Of a DNA stretch of 64,000 nt, positions 19,326 through 29,102 are shown one piece after another. The notes under the pieces are model-generated. The model saw only the letters and a list, made by a program, of their open reading frames with translations, was not told the DNA's origin and searched no databases. The position numbers and the translations under genes are program-made. The DNA is from Shewanella sp. SNU WT4. GTDB lineage: Bacteria > Pseudomonadota > Gammaproteobacteria > Enterobacterales > Shewanellaceae. The stretch is taken from contig NZ_CP041151.1 in the NCBI RefSeq assembly GCF_006494715.1, positions 558,001 through 622,000 on the forward strand, in the 5' to 3' direction. How positions within the stretch are numbered: the stretch's first letter is position 1; each line of letters starts with the position of its first letter.

Positions 19326-20576
19326 ATGGCTAATCATATGAATGCCGAGCCAGCAGGACAATCGTTACTGGGGGGCGCCATGATTATTGCGGGGACCACA
19401 GTTGGGGCTGGGATGTTCTCATTGCCCGTAGTCAGCGCCGGCATGTGGTTTAGCTATAGCGTAGTGATGTTAATTGCCATTTGGCTGATCATGCTGCTTT
19501 CAGGACTCTTATTATTAGAAACCAATCTGCATTTTAAGCCTGGTGTTAGCTTTGATACCTTAACGCGCGATACCTTAGGGCAGTTCTGGCGGATAGTGAC
19601 TGGGCTATCGATTGCCTTTGTGCTTTATATCTTAACTTATGCTTATATCAGTGGCGGTGGATCGATAGTTAATCATAGCTTGCAAAGCATGGGGATTAAC
19701 CTACCTCAACCCGTTGCGGGACTAGTATTTGTGGCGATATTAGCGGGTATAGTGCTTATTAGTACTAAGGCGGTCGATCGTATTACCACCATTATGTTAG
19801 GTGGTATGGTGATTACCTTTTTCTTAGCCGCAGGTAATTTACTGATTGAAGTTGAGCCTAGCCGCTTATTTGATCCACAAGGTGAAGCTAGCTTTGCTCC
19901 TTATTTGTGGGCCGCACTGCCCTTTGGTTTAGCGAGCTTTGGCTATCACGGTAATGTACCAAGCTTGGTAAAGTATTATGGTAATAATCATAAAATAATC
20001 ATTAAAACCATATTCTTAGGTACCTTCCTTGCCTTGGTTATCTACCTGTGTTGGTTAGTGGCTACCATGGGTAATATAGGTCGAATTGAATTTATTAGTA
20101 TTATCAAGGAAGGCGGAAATATCGGCGTATTAGTGGCTGCCTTAGATAAAGTGATGAATAGCGAATGGTTAACCAGTATGTTGACCTTGTTTGCTAATCT
20201 AGCTGTGGCATCATCCTTCTTAGGGGTTACCTTAGGTTTGTTTGATTATTTGGCTGATTTGTTTAATTTTGATGATAGTTACTCTGGTCGCACCAAAACC
20301 GCCTGCGTGACTTTTATTCCACCGACCTTGCTGGGTTTGCTGTTCCCTAACGGCTTTTTAGTGGCAATTGGCTTTGCGGCTTTAGCTGCTTGTATTTGGG
20401 CGGTAATAGTTCCAGCGTTAATGGCCTACCAAGTTCGTAAGCTGTATCCTGACTATCAGGGGTTTAAAGTTGCTGGTGGCAATGTCACTATTTTTATTGT
20501 GATAGGCTTTGGCGTATTAACCGCTTGTTGCCATTTATTAGTGATGGCGGCTTGGTTGCCGCAATACGGTAGTTAA
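19326..20576 (+). CDS. mtr: Tryptophan-type aromatic amino acid transporter (Mtr, HAAAP family)
   Basis: A 416-residue, 11-span inner membrane symporter. It resembles E. coli Mtr more than TyrP over long stretches: SLLGGAMIIAGTTVGAGMFSLPVV, LSIAFVLYILTYAYIS, ASFGYHGNVPSLVKYYG and SSFLGVTLGLFDYLADLF. ATG 19326 follows a GGAGA SD by five bases; the frame is open from 19293 but that codon lies within the plsB terminator tail. Substrate is expected to be tryptophan, although HAAAP members vary. A terminator follows, shared with the convergent antiporter gene. Confidence 0.85.
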   Translation: MANHMNAEPAGQSLLGGAMIIAGTTVGAGMFSLPVVSAGMWFSYSVVMLIAIWLIMLLSGLLLLETNLHFKPGVSFDTLTRDTLGQFWRIVTGLSIAFVLYILTYAYISGGGSIVNHSLQSMGINLPQPVAGLVFVAILAGIVLISTKAVDRITTIMLGGMVITFFLAAGNLLIEVEPSRLFDPQGEASFAPYLWAALPFGLASFGYHGNVPSLVKYYGNNHKIIIKTIFLGTFLALVIYLCWLVATMGNIGRIEFISIIKEGGNIGVLVAALDKVMNSEWLTSMLTLFANLAVASSFLGVTLGLFDYLADLFNFDDSYSGRTKTACVTFIPPTLLGLLFPNGFLVAIGFAALAACIWAVIVPALMAYQVRKLYPDYQGFKVAGGNVTIFIVIGFGVLTACCHLLVMAAWLPQYGS

Positions 20577-20610
20577 TTTCTGTATTACACCAATAACCAG
20601 TAACCAATAA

Positions 20611-20637
20611 AAAGCCCCAAGGATTTGGGGCTTTTTT
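20611..20637. terminator. Bidirectional terminator between mtr and the first antiporter gene
   Basis: Ten-base-pair stem AAAGCCCCAA/TTGGGGCTTT with GGAT loop, A-rich before and T-rich after, so it can serve both convergent genes. Confidence 0.88.
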
Positions 20638-20650
20638 GGTTTTAGGCTAA

Positions 20651-21973
20651 CTAAGAGCGCATGATATTTTCATGGGCATCTCGTCCAGCAATAAAGCCGT
20701 AAAAGATATAGCCGATGAAGGTCACTATCACCCCATAAAACACCGCTTCTTGTCCGCAAGCATACACACCATAAATACTGTAAAGCACTGCCAAGGTACC
20801 TACGATAGCGCCAGTGCGATATTCACTAGGGCTCACTTTACTATTGCGTAAGATAACTTCGAGCCCTGTCATTGAAAGAATGTAAGGCACCATATTGATA
20901 AATACGGCTAGATTCACCAAGACGTTAAACTGTTTAACCAGATTGGGTGAAATGGTCATGACGGCTAAGGCTAACTCAAGGGCAAGCATGATCAGCATGC
21001 CTTTAACTGGCGCATTATCTTTAGTGACTTCACCAAATATTTTAGGGAACAGACGAATATCTGCCGCAGCGCGAGATACCTGGGCATTGGTAAATTGCCA
21101 ACCGAGTAAAGAACCGATACAAGCAATTACTGCTAATGCGGTAATGACTTGACCAACGATAGGATTAAACATGTGAGCATAGACTAAGCCGAACGGAGCA
21201 TTCGAGTTGGCTAATTCTGCATTAGGGATAATGCCTTGGATAACTGCAGTGGAGGCGATATAAACCACGGCAGTAAAGCTGGTCGCTAACATCACGGCTA
21301 AAGGAACGTTTCTTTGTGGGTTTTCTACGGCACCAGAGTTAGCGCCAGCAGATTCAATGCCTAGGAATGCCCATAGAGTTAAGGCTATACCGGATGAAAT
21401 TGCCCCTAGGGTGCTGACGTTGTGTGGATTCCAAGCTTCGCTAAACATCTTTGGACTAAACCAAAACCAACCTATTACCGATAAACCAACTACGGGGATA
21501 ATAATGCCCCATACTGTGAAGGTTGAAATCTGACCGGTAAGTTTAGGGCCTTTAAAGTTAGCAAACATAGTCGCTATTAAAATAACGACCACACCAATAA
21601 AGGTGTGCACTGGGGTTTGTTTAAGCCAAGGAATAAAGGCTTCAAGATAACCTACCGCAGATACTGCAATGGCTACTGCGCTAATGACTAGGCAGACATA
21701 ATAGGTATATGAAGCAATAAAAAATGATGATTTACCATGGGCTTCGGCGGAATAGGCAGACATACCACCATCTTTATTACAGTACATGCCGCACTTAGCA
21801 AAAGAGTAAGCAATACACATGGCACCGACTGTTGTAACGAGCCAAGCCAACAGAGATATGGCTCCTGTTTGGGCTAGGCTTGAGGGTAGTAAAATAATAC
21901 CAGATCCCATCATATTGACGGTCACTATGGTAGTGAGACCTATTAGTCCCATCTTATTTGACTCGGACGCCAT
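20651..21973 (-). CDS. PotE/CadB-type amino acid-polyamine antiporter, copy 1
   Basis: A 440-residue, 12-span APC-family antiporter. It aligns by eye with PotE: KMGLIGLTTIVTVNMMGSGII, AKCGMYCNKDGGMSAYSAEAHGKS and ALTLWAFLGIESAGANSGAVENP. Such carriers swap an amino acid for its decarboxylated amine. ATG 21973 has GGGAG eight bases upstream and gives the same MASESNKMG start as copy 2; the frame is open to 22006. It is divergent from an AdiA-type arginine decarboxylase gene, so arginine/agmatine exchange is likely, but the protein looks PotE/CadB-like rather than AdiC-like, and substrate is inferred from context. Confidence 0.87.
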   Translation of the reverse strand: MASESNKMGLIGLTTIVTVNMMGSGIILLPSSLAQTGAISLLAWLVTTVGAMCIAYSFAKCGMYCNKDGGMSAYSAEAHGKSSFFIASYTYYVCLVISAVAIAVSAVGYLEAFIPWLKQTPVHTFIGVVVILIATMFANFKGPKLTGQISTFTVWGIIIPVVGLSVIGWFWFSPKMFSEAWNPHNVSTLGAISSGIALTLWAFLGIESAGANSGAVENPQRNVPLAVMLATSFTAVVYIASTAVIQGIIPNAELANSNAPFGLVYAHMFNPIVGQVITALAVIACIGSLLGWQFTNAQVSRAAADIRLFPKIFGEVTKDNAPVKGMLIMLALELALAVMTISPNLVKQFNVLVNLAVFINMVPYILSMTGLEVILRNSKVSPSEYRTGAIVGTLAVLYSIYGVYACGQEAVFYGVIVTFIGYIFYGFIAGRDAHENIMRS

Positions 21974-22478
21974 ATTTGAACTCCCAGATACATTTAGTTC
22001 TTTCAAAGTTGATAAGACAAACTCAGTGACATGTTGGCAAGTGCCTTAGCGACTGGGTTTATCGGTTTTGCAAATAAGTCAGTGGGTTAATGAGCGGGCA
22101 ATCTATAACCATGGTTGTTGATCTTTTTTCGGATTTATTTGTTACAGGAAAGTCTAGGTTAGGCGCTGGAGGTTTGCCAAAAATATGGTGAGCATAAATT
22201 AAATTAAAATTGGCGATAATTTTTATGTTTATTGCTAATGACTTATGAGCTAAATCCTTGTATTGAACGTTTAATAAATGTGGGCTTGTCAATAGTCGAG
22301 GCGATAACACTTAAAAATCCTTGGGCCGTTTTTGGCGAAGTTCATGATTGTCATCTAAATTAAAAGACTGATTTTAACAAACTCGCCAGAAATATAGCTC
22401 AATGCTGAGTGTTGCTGTCATTGCGCTAAATCTAAGGTGAAGTGGCATACACATGTCTAACTAGGTGGAGCAATATTA
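21974..22478. other. Divergent promoter region between antiporter 1 and decarboxylase 1
   Basis: About 505 bases without a convincing gene. An 83-codon open frame on the minus strand (22059-22310) has no SD and no recognisable composition. Promoters for both divergent genes are expected here; no clear operator was found. Confidence 0.5.
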
Positions 22479-24773
22479 ATGAGTACATATGGGAAAAAAC
22501 TGACTTGCTTGATTCTTGAAGAAGCGCCGAAAGAAGGCGTGGTTGGTAATGCAATTGGGCGGTTAATTGAAGAGCTAAAAAATAATTCTGCCAATGTAAT
22601 AGTTGCTACCTCTTTTGACGATTGCTATTCCATATTAAATGCCAATACCGCCATAGATTGTCTAATGCTGACATCCGCTATGAGTGGATCGCAAGCGGAT
22701 GAGAATGAAAAGTTTTATGTGATCATTGATAAACTTAATCGTCGCCAAGAAGGTGTTCCGGTCTTTTTATTAGCCGAACGCAAAAAAATTACTTTATCCG
22801 TCAATCGTGAGCTGATGTCAAAAGTCGATGAATTTGCTTGGATTTTAGAAGATAAACCCGATTTTATCGCAGGCCGCGCTGTTGCGGCTATGCAGCGTTA
22901 TCGCGAACAATTACTGCCACCATTAATGTCTGCGTTGATGAAATATGATGATATCCACGAATATTCTTGGGCGGCTCCTGGTCATCAAGGCGGGGTCGGT
23001 TTTACTAAGACCCCAGCAGGGCAAAGATTCTATAGCTATTACGGCGAAGGCCTGTTCAGAACGGACATGGGGATCGAACGCGGATCGCTAGGATCTTTAC
23101 TGGATCACACGGGTTATTTTGGTGAGAGTGAAAAGTATGCAGCTAAAGTTTTTGGCGCAGATAATTCTTACTCTTTGGTAACTGGCACCTCGGGCGCTAA
23201 CCGCACCATTATGCAAATTTGTATGCGTGAGAATGCATTGGCCATTTGTGACCGTAACTGCCATAAATCGATTGAACAAGGCTTAATGCTCTCAGGTGCC
23301 TTACCTGTGTACATGGTTCCAACTCGTAACCGCTACGGTATTATTGGTCCAATTTATCCCGATCAAATGTCTAAAGCGGCATTAATCGCCAACGCTAAGG
23401 GCAGTAAATTATCCCAGCATAAGGCGGGGGATTCAGCTGCTTATGCCGTGCTTACCAACTGTACCTATGACGGCCTTTGTTATAACGCCAAGCGGGCTCA
23501 GGATATTCTGGCTGAAAGCTCCAACCGTATTCACTTTGATGAAGCTTGGTATGGTTATGCGCGTTTTAATCCTATTTATGAAGATCACTTTGCTATGCGG
23601 GGTGAACCGCAAGCAGATTATGACGGTCCAACAGTATTTGCGACACACTCAACCCATAAGCTGTTAAATGCGTTATCACAAGCCTCGTGGTTACATGTAA
23701 GACACGGTAAAGATGCCATTGATTACAACCGTTTCAATCAGGCTTATATGATGCATGCCACCACATCGCCTCTGTATGCTATCAGTGCGTCAAATGATAT
23801 TGCGGTTTCACAAATGGATGGTAATCGCGGTTTATCCCTCACCAATGAAGTGATTAAAGAGGCCATTGATTTCCGTCAAGCCATGGGGCGGTTAAACAAG
23901 GAATGCAATGCTGATGGCGATTGGTTCTTCAAACCGTGGAACGCCGAAGTAGTCACAGATCCCGCTACTGGTAAGAGTTATGCCTTTGAAGAGGCGCCGG
24001 TTGAATTACTTGCGACTAATCAAGACTGCTGGATTATGCATCCTGGGGATACCTGGCATGGCTTTAAAGATATGCCTGCCGATTGGTGTATGCTCGACCC
24101 GATTAAAGTGTCCATCTTAGCGCCTGGCATGGGCGATGATGGCAATTTATTAGCTAGTGGCGTACCTGCAGCTTTAGTCACCTTGTACTTAGGGCGCTTT
24201 GGTATAGTGCCAACCCGTACGACCGACTTCCAAGTCATGTTCTTGTTCTCTATGGGTATTACCAAAGGCAAATGGGCGACATTAGTAAATACCTTGTTGG
24301 CGTTTAAAAAGCATTACGATGCCAACGCGCCTTTAGTGCAAGTACTACCGGATTTAGCTAAGGCGCATCCTGAAGTCTATGGCGACTTAGGCATGAAAGA
24401 TCTGGGGGATAAGATGTTTAACTACTTACGTAAGCATAATCCGTCAGAAAAACTTAATGCGGCCTATTCTATTCTGCCAGAAGCTGTGATTACTCCAAGG
24501 GCGGCGTTCCAAGCCATAGTTGAAGATAATGTTGAGATGGTGCCATCCCATCAACTCAAAGGCCGCGTTGCCGCTAACGCGGTTATCCCTTATCCACCAG
24601 GGATCCCTATGTTGATGTCGGGTGAAAGTTTTGGTGATGATTCGAGTCCACAAATTGGCTATTTGAAAAGCTTAGAAGTTTGGGATAAAGAGTTCCCTGG
24701 CTTTGAGCATGAAACCGAAGGCACCGAAAATGAACATGGGGTGTACTACGTGATGTGTGTTAAAAAAGTCTAA
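22479..24773 (+). CDS. adiA: Biodegradative arginine decarboxylase, AdiA type, copy 1
   Basis: A 764-residue PLP-dependent fold-I decarboxylase that turns arginine into agmatine and CO2, consuming a proton. It follows AdiA closely: an N-terminal wing domain (about 1-140), then EYSWAAPGHQGGVGFTKTPAG, HFDEAWYGYARFNPIY, the PLP Lys394 in ATHSTHKLLNALSQAS, and DPIKVSILAPGMGDDG. CadA and SpeF have different sequences at these places. SD GGTGGAG lies nine bases upstream. It pairs with the divergent antiporter 1. Length is eight residues more than E. coli AdiA. Confidence 0.9.
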   Translation: MSTYGKKLTCLILEEAPKEGVVGNAIGRLIEELKNNSANVIVATSFDDCYSILNANTAIDCLMLTSAMSGSQADENEKFYVIIDKLNRRQEGVPVFLLAERKKITLSVNRELMSKVDEFAWILEDKPDFIAGRAVAAMQRYREQLLPPLMSALMKYDDIHEYSWAAPGHQGGVGFTKTPAGQRFYSYYGEGLFRTDMGIERGSLGSLLDHTGYFGESEKYAAKVFGADNSYSLVTGTSGANRTIMQICMRENALAICDRNCHKSIEQGLMLSGALPVYMVPTRNRYGIIGPIYPDQMSKAALIANAKGSKLSQHKAGDSAAYAVLTNCTYDGLCYNAKRAQDILAESSNRIHFDEAWYGYARFNPIYEDHFAMRGEPQADYDGPTVFATHSTHKLLNALSQASWLHVRHGKDAIDYNRFNQAYMMHATTSPLYAISASNDIAVSQMDGNRGLSLTNEVIKEAIDFRQAMGRLNKECNADGDWFFKPWNAEVVTDPATGKSYAFEEAPVELLATNQDCWIMHPGDTWHGFKDMPADWCMLDPIKVSILAPGMGDDGNLLASGVPAALVTLYLGRFGIVPTRTTDFQVMFLFSMGITKGKWATLVNTLLAFKKHYDANAPLVQVLPDLAKAHPEVYGDLGMKDLGDKMFNYLRKHNPSEKLNAAYSILPEAVITPRAAFQAIVEDNVEMVPSHQLKGRVAANAVIPYPPGIPMLMSGESFGDDSSPQIGYLKSLEVWDKEFPGFEHETEGTENEHGVYYVMCVKKV

Positions 24774-24786
24774 GTATTGCTTTTAT

Positions 24787-24812
24787 AAAAAACCCGCATT
24801 TGCGGGTTTTTT
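24787..24812. terminator. Bidirectional terminator after decarboxylase 1
   Basis: AAAAAACCCGC/GCGGGTTTTTT hairpin with a four-base loop, between the convergent ends of adiA copy 1 and antiporter copy 2. Confidence 0.88.
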
Positions 24813-24839
24813 ATGATGTAAATTTGAGTAAAAATATAG

Positions 24840-26174
24840 CTAGTTGATGCTGGTATTATCGTTAAGTGCCGTATTTTTATCTCGAGCGGCGATAAAGCCG
24901 TAGAAAATATAACCAAACAGAGTTACTAAGGTACCGTAGAATACTGCGTCTTCACCGCAGGCATATACGCCGTATAAACTATAAACTACTGCAATGGTGC
25001 CGATAATAGCAGCGTTAAAATATTCACTACGATTGACTTTATTTTCACGCAGAATAATTTCAAGTGCTGTCAGAGATAAGATATAAGGCACCATATTAAT
25101 AAATACAGCCAAATTAAGTAGCACATTAAATTGTTTAACTAAGCTTGGTGAAATAGTCATTACCGCTAAGCCAAGTTCAAGTAGCAGCATAATTAGCATA
25201 CCCTTGATTGGCGCGTTATCTTTAGTGACATCAGCAAAGACTTTAGGGAATAAACGAATATCGGCCGCTGCTTTAGATACTTGGGCATTAGTAAACTGCC
25301 AGCCCAATAATGAACCTATACAAGCAATTACCGCAAGACCTGTGACTATTTGGCCGACGGTATCGTTGAACATGTATGAATACACTAGACCAAATGGCGC
25401 GTTAGATGTCGCTAACACTTCGTTAGGTACAATCCCTTGAATCACTGAGGTTGAGGCAATATAAACTACGGCAGTAAAGCTGGTCGCTAATAAGCACGCT
25501 AAAGGTACGTTACGTTTTGGATTCTCGACTGCGCCAGAGTTAGCGCCAGCGGATTCTATGCCTAAGAAAGCCCACAGAGTTAGTGCAATACCTGATGAAA
25601 TAGCATCACCCGTACCTAAATGATGTGGGTTCCATGCGGCAGAAAATATGCTGTTATCAAACCAGAACCAACCGAAAATAGATAAACCTACGACGGGAAG
25701 AATAATACCCCAGACAGTGAAAGTTGAAATACGACCAGTGATCTTAGGTCCTTTAAAGTTGGCAAACATAGTCACTATCAAGATAGATACCACGCCAACA
25801 AAAGTATGGATGGGGCCAGATTTTAACCAAGGAATGAAAGGTTCTAAATACCCAACCGCAGAAACCGCGATAGCCACAGCACTGATAACTAAACAGACAT
25901 AATAAGTGTATGAAGCAATAAAGAATGATGATTTACCATGGGCCTCGGCTGAGTAGGCCGACATACCGCCATCTTTATTGCAGTACATGCCGCATTTTGC
26001 GAAGGCATAAGCAATACACATAGCCCCAACTGCAGTCACTAGCCAAGAGAGCAGTGAAATCCCCCCGGTTTGTGCCAAGCTGGCGGGTAACATAATAATC
26101 CCTGACCCCATCATATTTACCGTTACTATGGTGGTCAGGCCTATTAAGCCCATTTTATTTGACTCTGACGCCAT
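24840..26174 (-). CDS. PotE/CadB-type amino acid-polyamine antiporter, copy 2
   Basis: A 444-residue paralog of the antiporter at 20651-21973, with the same 12-span plan. The first 110 residues match at 104 positions; the C-terminal tail differs (it ends DNTSIN). GGGAG lies eight bases before the ATG. It is divergent from the second AdiA-type decarboxylase, repeating the module layout. Substrate range may equal or differ slightly from copy 1; the sequence does not settle this. Confidence 0.87.
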   Translation of the reverse strand: MASESNKMGLIGLTTIVTVNMMGSGIIMLPASLAQTGGISLLSWLVTAVGAMCIAYAFAKCGMYCNKDGGMSAYSAEAHGKSSFFIASYTYYVCLVISAVAIAVSAVGYLEPFIPWLKSGPIHTFVGVVSILIVTMFANFKGPKITGRISTFTVWGIILPVVGLSIFGWFWFDNSIFSAAWNPHHLGTGDAISSGIALTLWAFLGIESAGANSGAVENPKRNVPLACLLATSFTAVVYIASTSVIQGIVPNEVLATSNAPFGLVYSYMFNDTVGQIVTGLAVIACIGSLLGWQFTNAQVSKAAADIRLFPKVFADVTKDNAPIKGMLIMLLLELGLAVMTISPSLVKQFNVLLNLAVFINMVPYILSLTALEIILRENKVNRSEYFNAAIIGTIAVVYSLYGVYACGEDAVFYGTLVTLFGYIFYGFIAARDKNTALNDNTSIN

Positions 26175-26709
26175 GACGTTTCTCCCAAGTCATATTAAAT
26201 TAAAAAACCAAAATAAATTTCAAACTGAATATTGGTGCAAAGTACAGCAGGTTAATTCTGATATATGGGCGCTTTACTTTTTTGAATAGGATTGATGCTA
26301 AGGTGTTGCTGAAATCTATCTTTATTTGACGTTAAATCTAACTTGGCAGCAATAAAAAACTATTGTTATTAATTGAAGTTAATTTCATGGAAATGGCGAA
26401 ATAACATCTACGTTTGAAATAGATATTAATAGAATGAGTTAAGGCGAGTTAATTAAATGGACACGTTTAAATAACTGGTTGAAAATTAATGCTTTTATTT
26501 CTGCGTGTGATTGCAAGTTTATGATATTTAAGAATATTAAAATATTTGTTTTTAATATTCTTTTGGCCTAGATTAGAACCATCTTACGAGGTGTTAATCG
26601 ACTGGTTATTTATCATAAGTGATTAAGTAGTCAATTCAATACTTTTATTATTTAGTTTGCTTTTTAATTCCATATTTTCAATTTTCACTATTTAAGTCGG
26701 AGCGTTACT
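26175..26709. other. AT-rich divergent promoter region between antiporter 2 and decarboxylase 2
   Basis: About 535 bases without a gene, markedly AT-rich. It holds a perfect 13-bp inverted repeat (26530-26562) listed separately. Promoters of both genes should lie here. Confidence 0.55.
26530..26562. repeat. 13-bp perfect inverted repeat upstream of decarboxylase 2
   Basis: Arms AAGAATATTAAAA (26530-26542) and TTTTAATATTCTT (26550-26562) with a 7-base loop, about 147 bases before the adiA copy 2 ATG. No equivalent was seen before copy 1. It could be an operator or a leader hairpin; its T-rich right arm makes a weak terminator-like structure also possible. Confidence 0.6.
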
Positions 26710-29001
26710 ATGAGTGGTTACGGCAAAAAATATATCAGTTTAATTCTTGAAGAGGCGCCAAAAGAAGGCGTGGTTGGTCATGCGATTACTCGTTTAGTTG
26801 AAGAACTAGAAACGAGTGGCGTTGAAGTTATTATTGCGACTAGTTATGACGACTGCTATTCAATTTTGAATGCTAATACTGCAGTTGATTGCTTAATGCT
26901 GACATCCACCATGAGTGGTTCTCAAACAGAAGAAAATAGTCGTTTCTTTACCTTGATTGAGAAATTAAAACGTCGTCAAGAGAGTGTGCCTGTCTTCTTA
27001 TTGGCCGAACGCAAAAAGATTACTCTAACGGTAAACCGTGAGTTGATGTCTCGGGTTGATGAATTTGCATGGATATTAGAAGACACGGCTGACTTTATTG
27101 CCGGTCGTGCGTTAGCTGCCATGCAGCGCTACCGCGAACGTCAATTACCGCCTTTAATGTCTGCCTTAATGAAGTATGACGACGTTCATGAATATTCATG
27201 GGCAGCGCCAGGTCACCAAGGTGGTGTTGGTTTTACTAAAACCCCCGCCGGCCAGCGCTTCTATAGCTATTACGGTGAAGGTATTTTCCGTACCGACATG
27301 GGGATCGAGCGCGGTAATTTAGGCTCTCTGCTCGATCACACTGGCTCATTTGGTGAAAGTGAAAAGTATGCGGCGCGTGTTTTTGGTGCTGACCGTTCTT
27401 ACTCGTTAGTGACAGGTACTTCAGGCTCTAACCGCACTATCATGCAAGCTTGTATGAATGAAGATGATTTAGTCATAGTTGACCGTAACTGCCATAAGTC
27501 GATTGAACAAGGCATTATGTTAACTGGTGCCCGCCCTGTGTACATGGTTCCTACCCGTAACCGTTATGGCATCATTGGCCCTATCTTCCCAAGCCAAATG
27601 AATGCCGCTGCTCTTAAAGCTAACGCTAAAAACAGCGAATTAACCAAAGAGTTTGCTGAACAAAAACCTGTGTATTCAGTGCTAACTAACTGTACTTATG
27701 ACGGTTTATGCTACAACGCTAAACGCGCTCAAGATATCTTGGCTGAAAGCTGTGACCGCATTCACTTCGATGAAGCTTGGTATGGTTACGCACGCTTTAA
27801 CCCAATTTATGCCGATCACTTTGCGATGCGCGGTGAGCCAGCCGCTGATTATCAAGGTCCAACCGTATTTGCGACTCACTCCACCCATAAGCTGCTCAAT
27901 GCCTTATCACAAGCCTCATGGTTACATGTGCGTAATGGTAAAAATGCCATTGATCATCAGAGATTTAACCAGTCTTATATGATGCATGCGACTACATCGC
28001 CTTTATATGCCATCAGTGCCTCAAACGATGTGGCGGTATCGCAAATGGACGGTAATCGTGGTTTATCATTAACGACAGAAGTTATCCGCGAAGCCGTTGA
28101 CTTCCGTCAAGCCATGGCCAAGCTGCATAAAGAATATCAAAACGATAACGATTGGTTCTTCAAGCCTTGGAATGCTGAAACTGTTATCGACCCAGAAACC
28201 GCAAAGAGCTATAACTTTGAAGATGCCCCTGCCGAATTATTGGTAACTAACCAAGATTGCTGGGTTATGCATCCTGAAGATAAGTGGCATGGTTTTGCTG
28301 ATATGCCAAAAGACTGGTGTATGTTAGACCCTATCAAGGTGTCTATCCTGTCTCCTGGTATGGGCGATGATGGCCAGTTACTCGATAGTGGCGTGCCTGC
28401 GGCGCTGGTGACTCAATATTTAGGTCGTTTTGGTATAGTGCCAACTCGTACTACTGACTTCCAAGTAATGTTCCTGTTCTCTATGGGTATTACTAAAGGT
28501 AAGTGGGCGACTTTGGTTAATACCTTGCTGTCGTTCAAAAAGCACTATGATGCCAACACACCACTGCGCGAAGTCTTGCCCGATTTAGCCAATGGTCATC
28601 CAGCAGTTTATGGTGAAATGGGTCTGAAAGATTTAGGTAATAAGATGTTTGCTTACCTGAAGGAACATAACCCTTCAGAAAAACTCAACGCTGCTTATTC
28701 TAACTTGCCAGAAGCCATTATTACTCCAAGAGCGGCGTTCCAATCCATTGTGGCTAACAATGTGGAAATGGTGCCATCCAATGAGTTAGTGGGTCGCATT
28801 GCCGCCAATGCTGTGATCCCTTATCCACCAGGAATTCCAATGCTGATGTCTGGTGAAAACTTTGGTGATGAAACCAGTCCTCAAATCAATTATCTCAAGA
28901 GCTTAGAAGTGTGGGATAAAGAATTCCCAGGCTTTGAGCATGAAACTGAAGGGACTGAAGTTGAGCATGGTGTCTATCACGTGATGTGTATCAAGCAATA
29001 A
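26710..29001 (+). CDS. adiA: Biodegradative arginine decarboxylase, AdiA type, copy 2
   Basis: A 763-residue paralog of the decarboxylase at 22479-24773 with all the same landmarks, including the PLP Lys394 (HSTHK) and HFDEAWYGYARFNPIY. In residues 161-228, 64 of 68 positions agree between copies; differences cluster in the wing domain and near residues 305-325. GGAG lies eight bases upstream of the ATG. It forms a module with divergent antiporter 2. Both copies look intact, so redundancy with different regulation is a reasonable reading. Confidence 0.9.
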   Translation: MSGYGKKYISLILEEAPKEGVVGHAITRLVEELETSGVEVIIATSYDDCYSILNANTAVDCLMLTSTMSGSQTEENSRFFTLIEKLKRRQESVPVFLLAERKKITLTVNRELMSRVDEFAWILEDTADFIAGRALAAMQRYRERQLPPLMSALMKYDDVHEYSWAAPGHQGGVGFTKTPAGQRFYSYYGEGIFRTDMGIERGNLGSLLDHTGSFGESEKYAARVFGADRSYSLVTGTSGSNRTIMQACMNEDDLVIVDRNCHKSIEQGIMLTGARPVYMVPTRNRYGIIGPIFPSQMNAAALKANAKNSELTKEFAEQKPVYSVLTNCTYDGLCYNAKRAQDILAESCDRIHFDEAWYGYARFNPIYADHFAMRGEPAADYQGPTVFATHSTHKLLNALSQASWLHVRNGKNAIDHQRFNQSYMMHATTSPLYAISASNDVAVSQMDGNRGLSLTTEVIREAVDFRQAMAKLHKEYQNDNDWFFKPWNAETVIDPETAKSYNFEDAPAELLVTNQDCWVMHPEDKWHGFADMPKDWCMLDPIKVSILSPGMGDDGQLLDSGVPAALVTQYLGRFGIVPTRTTDFQVMFLFSMGITKGKWATLVNTLLSFKKHYDANTPLREVLPDLANGHPAVYGEMGLKDLGNKMFAYLKEHNPSEKLNAAYSNLPEAIITPRAAFQSIVANNVEMVPSNELVGRIAANAVIPYPPGIPMLMSGENFGDETSPQINYLKSLEVWDKEFPGFEHETEGTEVEHGVYHVMCIKQ

Positions 29002-29017
29002 GTTCTCGATAGCTAAT

Positions 29018-29041
29018 AAAGGTCGCCTCGGCGGCCTTTTT
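29018..29041 (+). terminator. Rho-independent terminator after decarboxylase 2
   Basis: AAAGGTCGCC/GGCGGCCTTT stem (one G-T pair) followed by five T, 16 bases after the stop. Confidence 0.85.
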
Positions 29042-29102
29042 GTATGGGTTGGCATAATGGCAGGTTCCTGACTTTACTTAACTCAAGGTTATGGATTGAG
29101 TG

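Noticed and set aside
22059..22310. 83-codon open frame between antiporter 1 and decarboxylase 1
   Set aside because: No SD, no recognisable motif, and it fills a region expected to hold divergent promoters.
22479..29001. Lysine (CadA) or ornithine (SpeF) decarboxylases
   Set aside because: Both enzymes match AdiA at EYSWAAPGHQGGVGFTKTPAG, HFDEAWYGYARFNPIY and DPIKVSILAPGMG, where CadA and SpeF differ.
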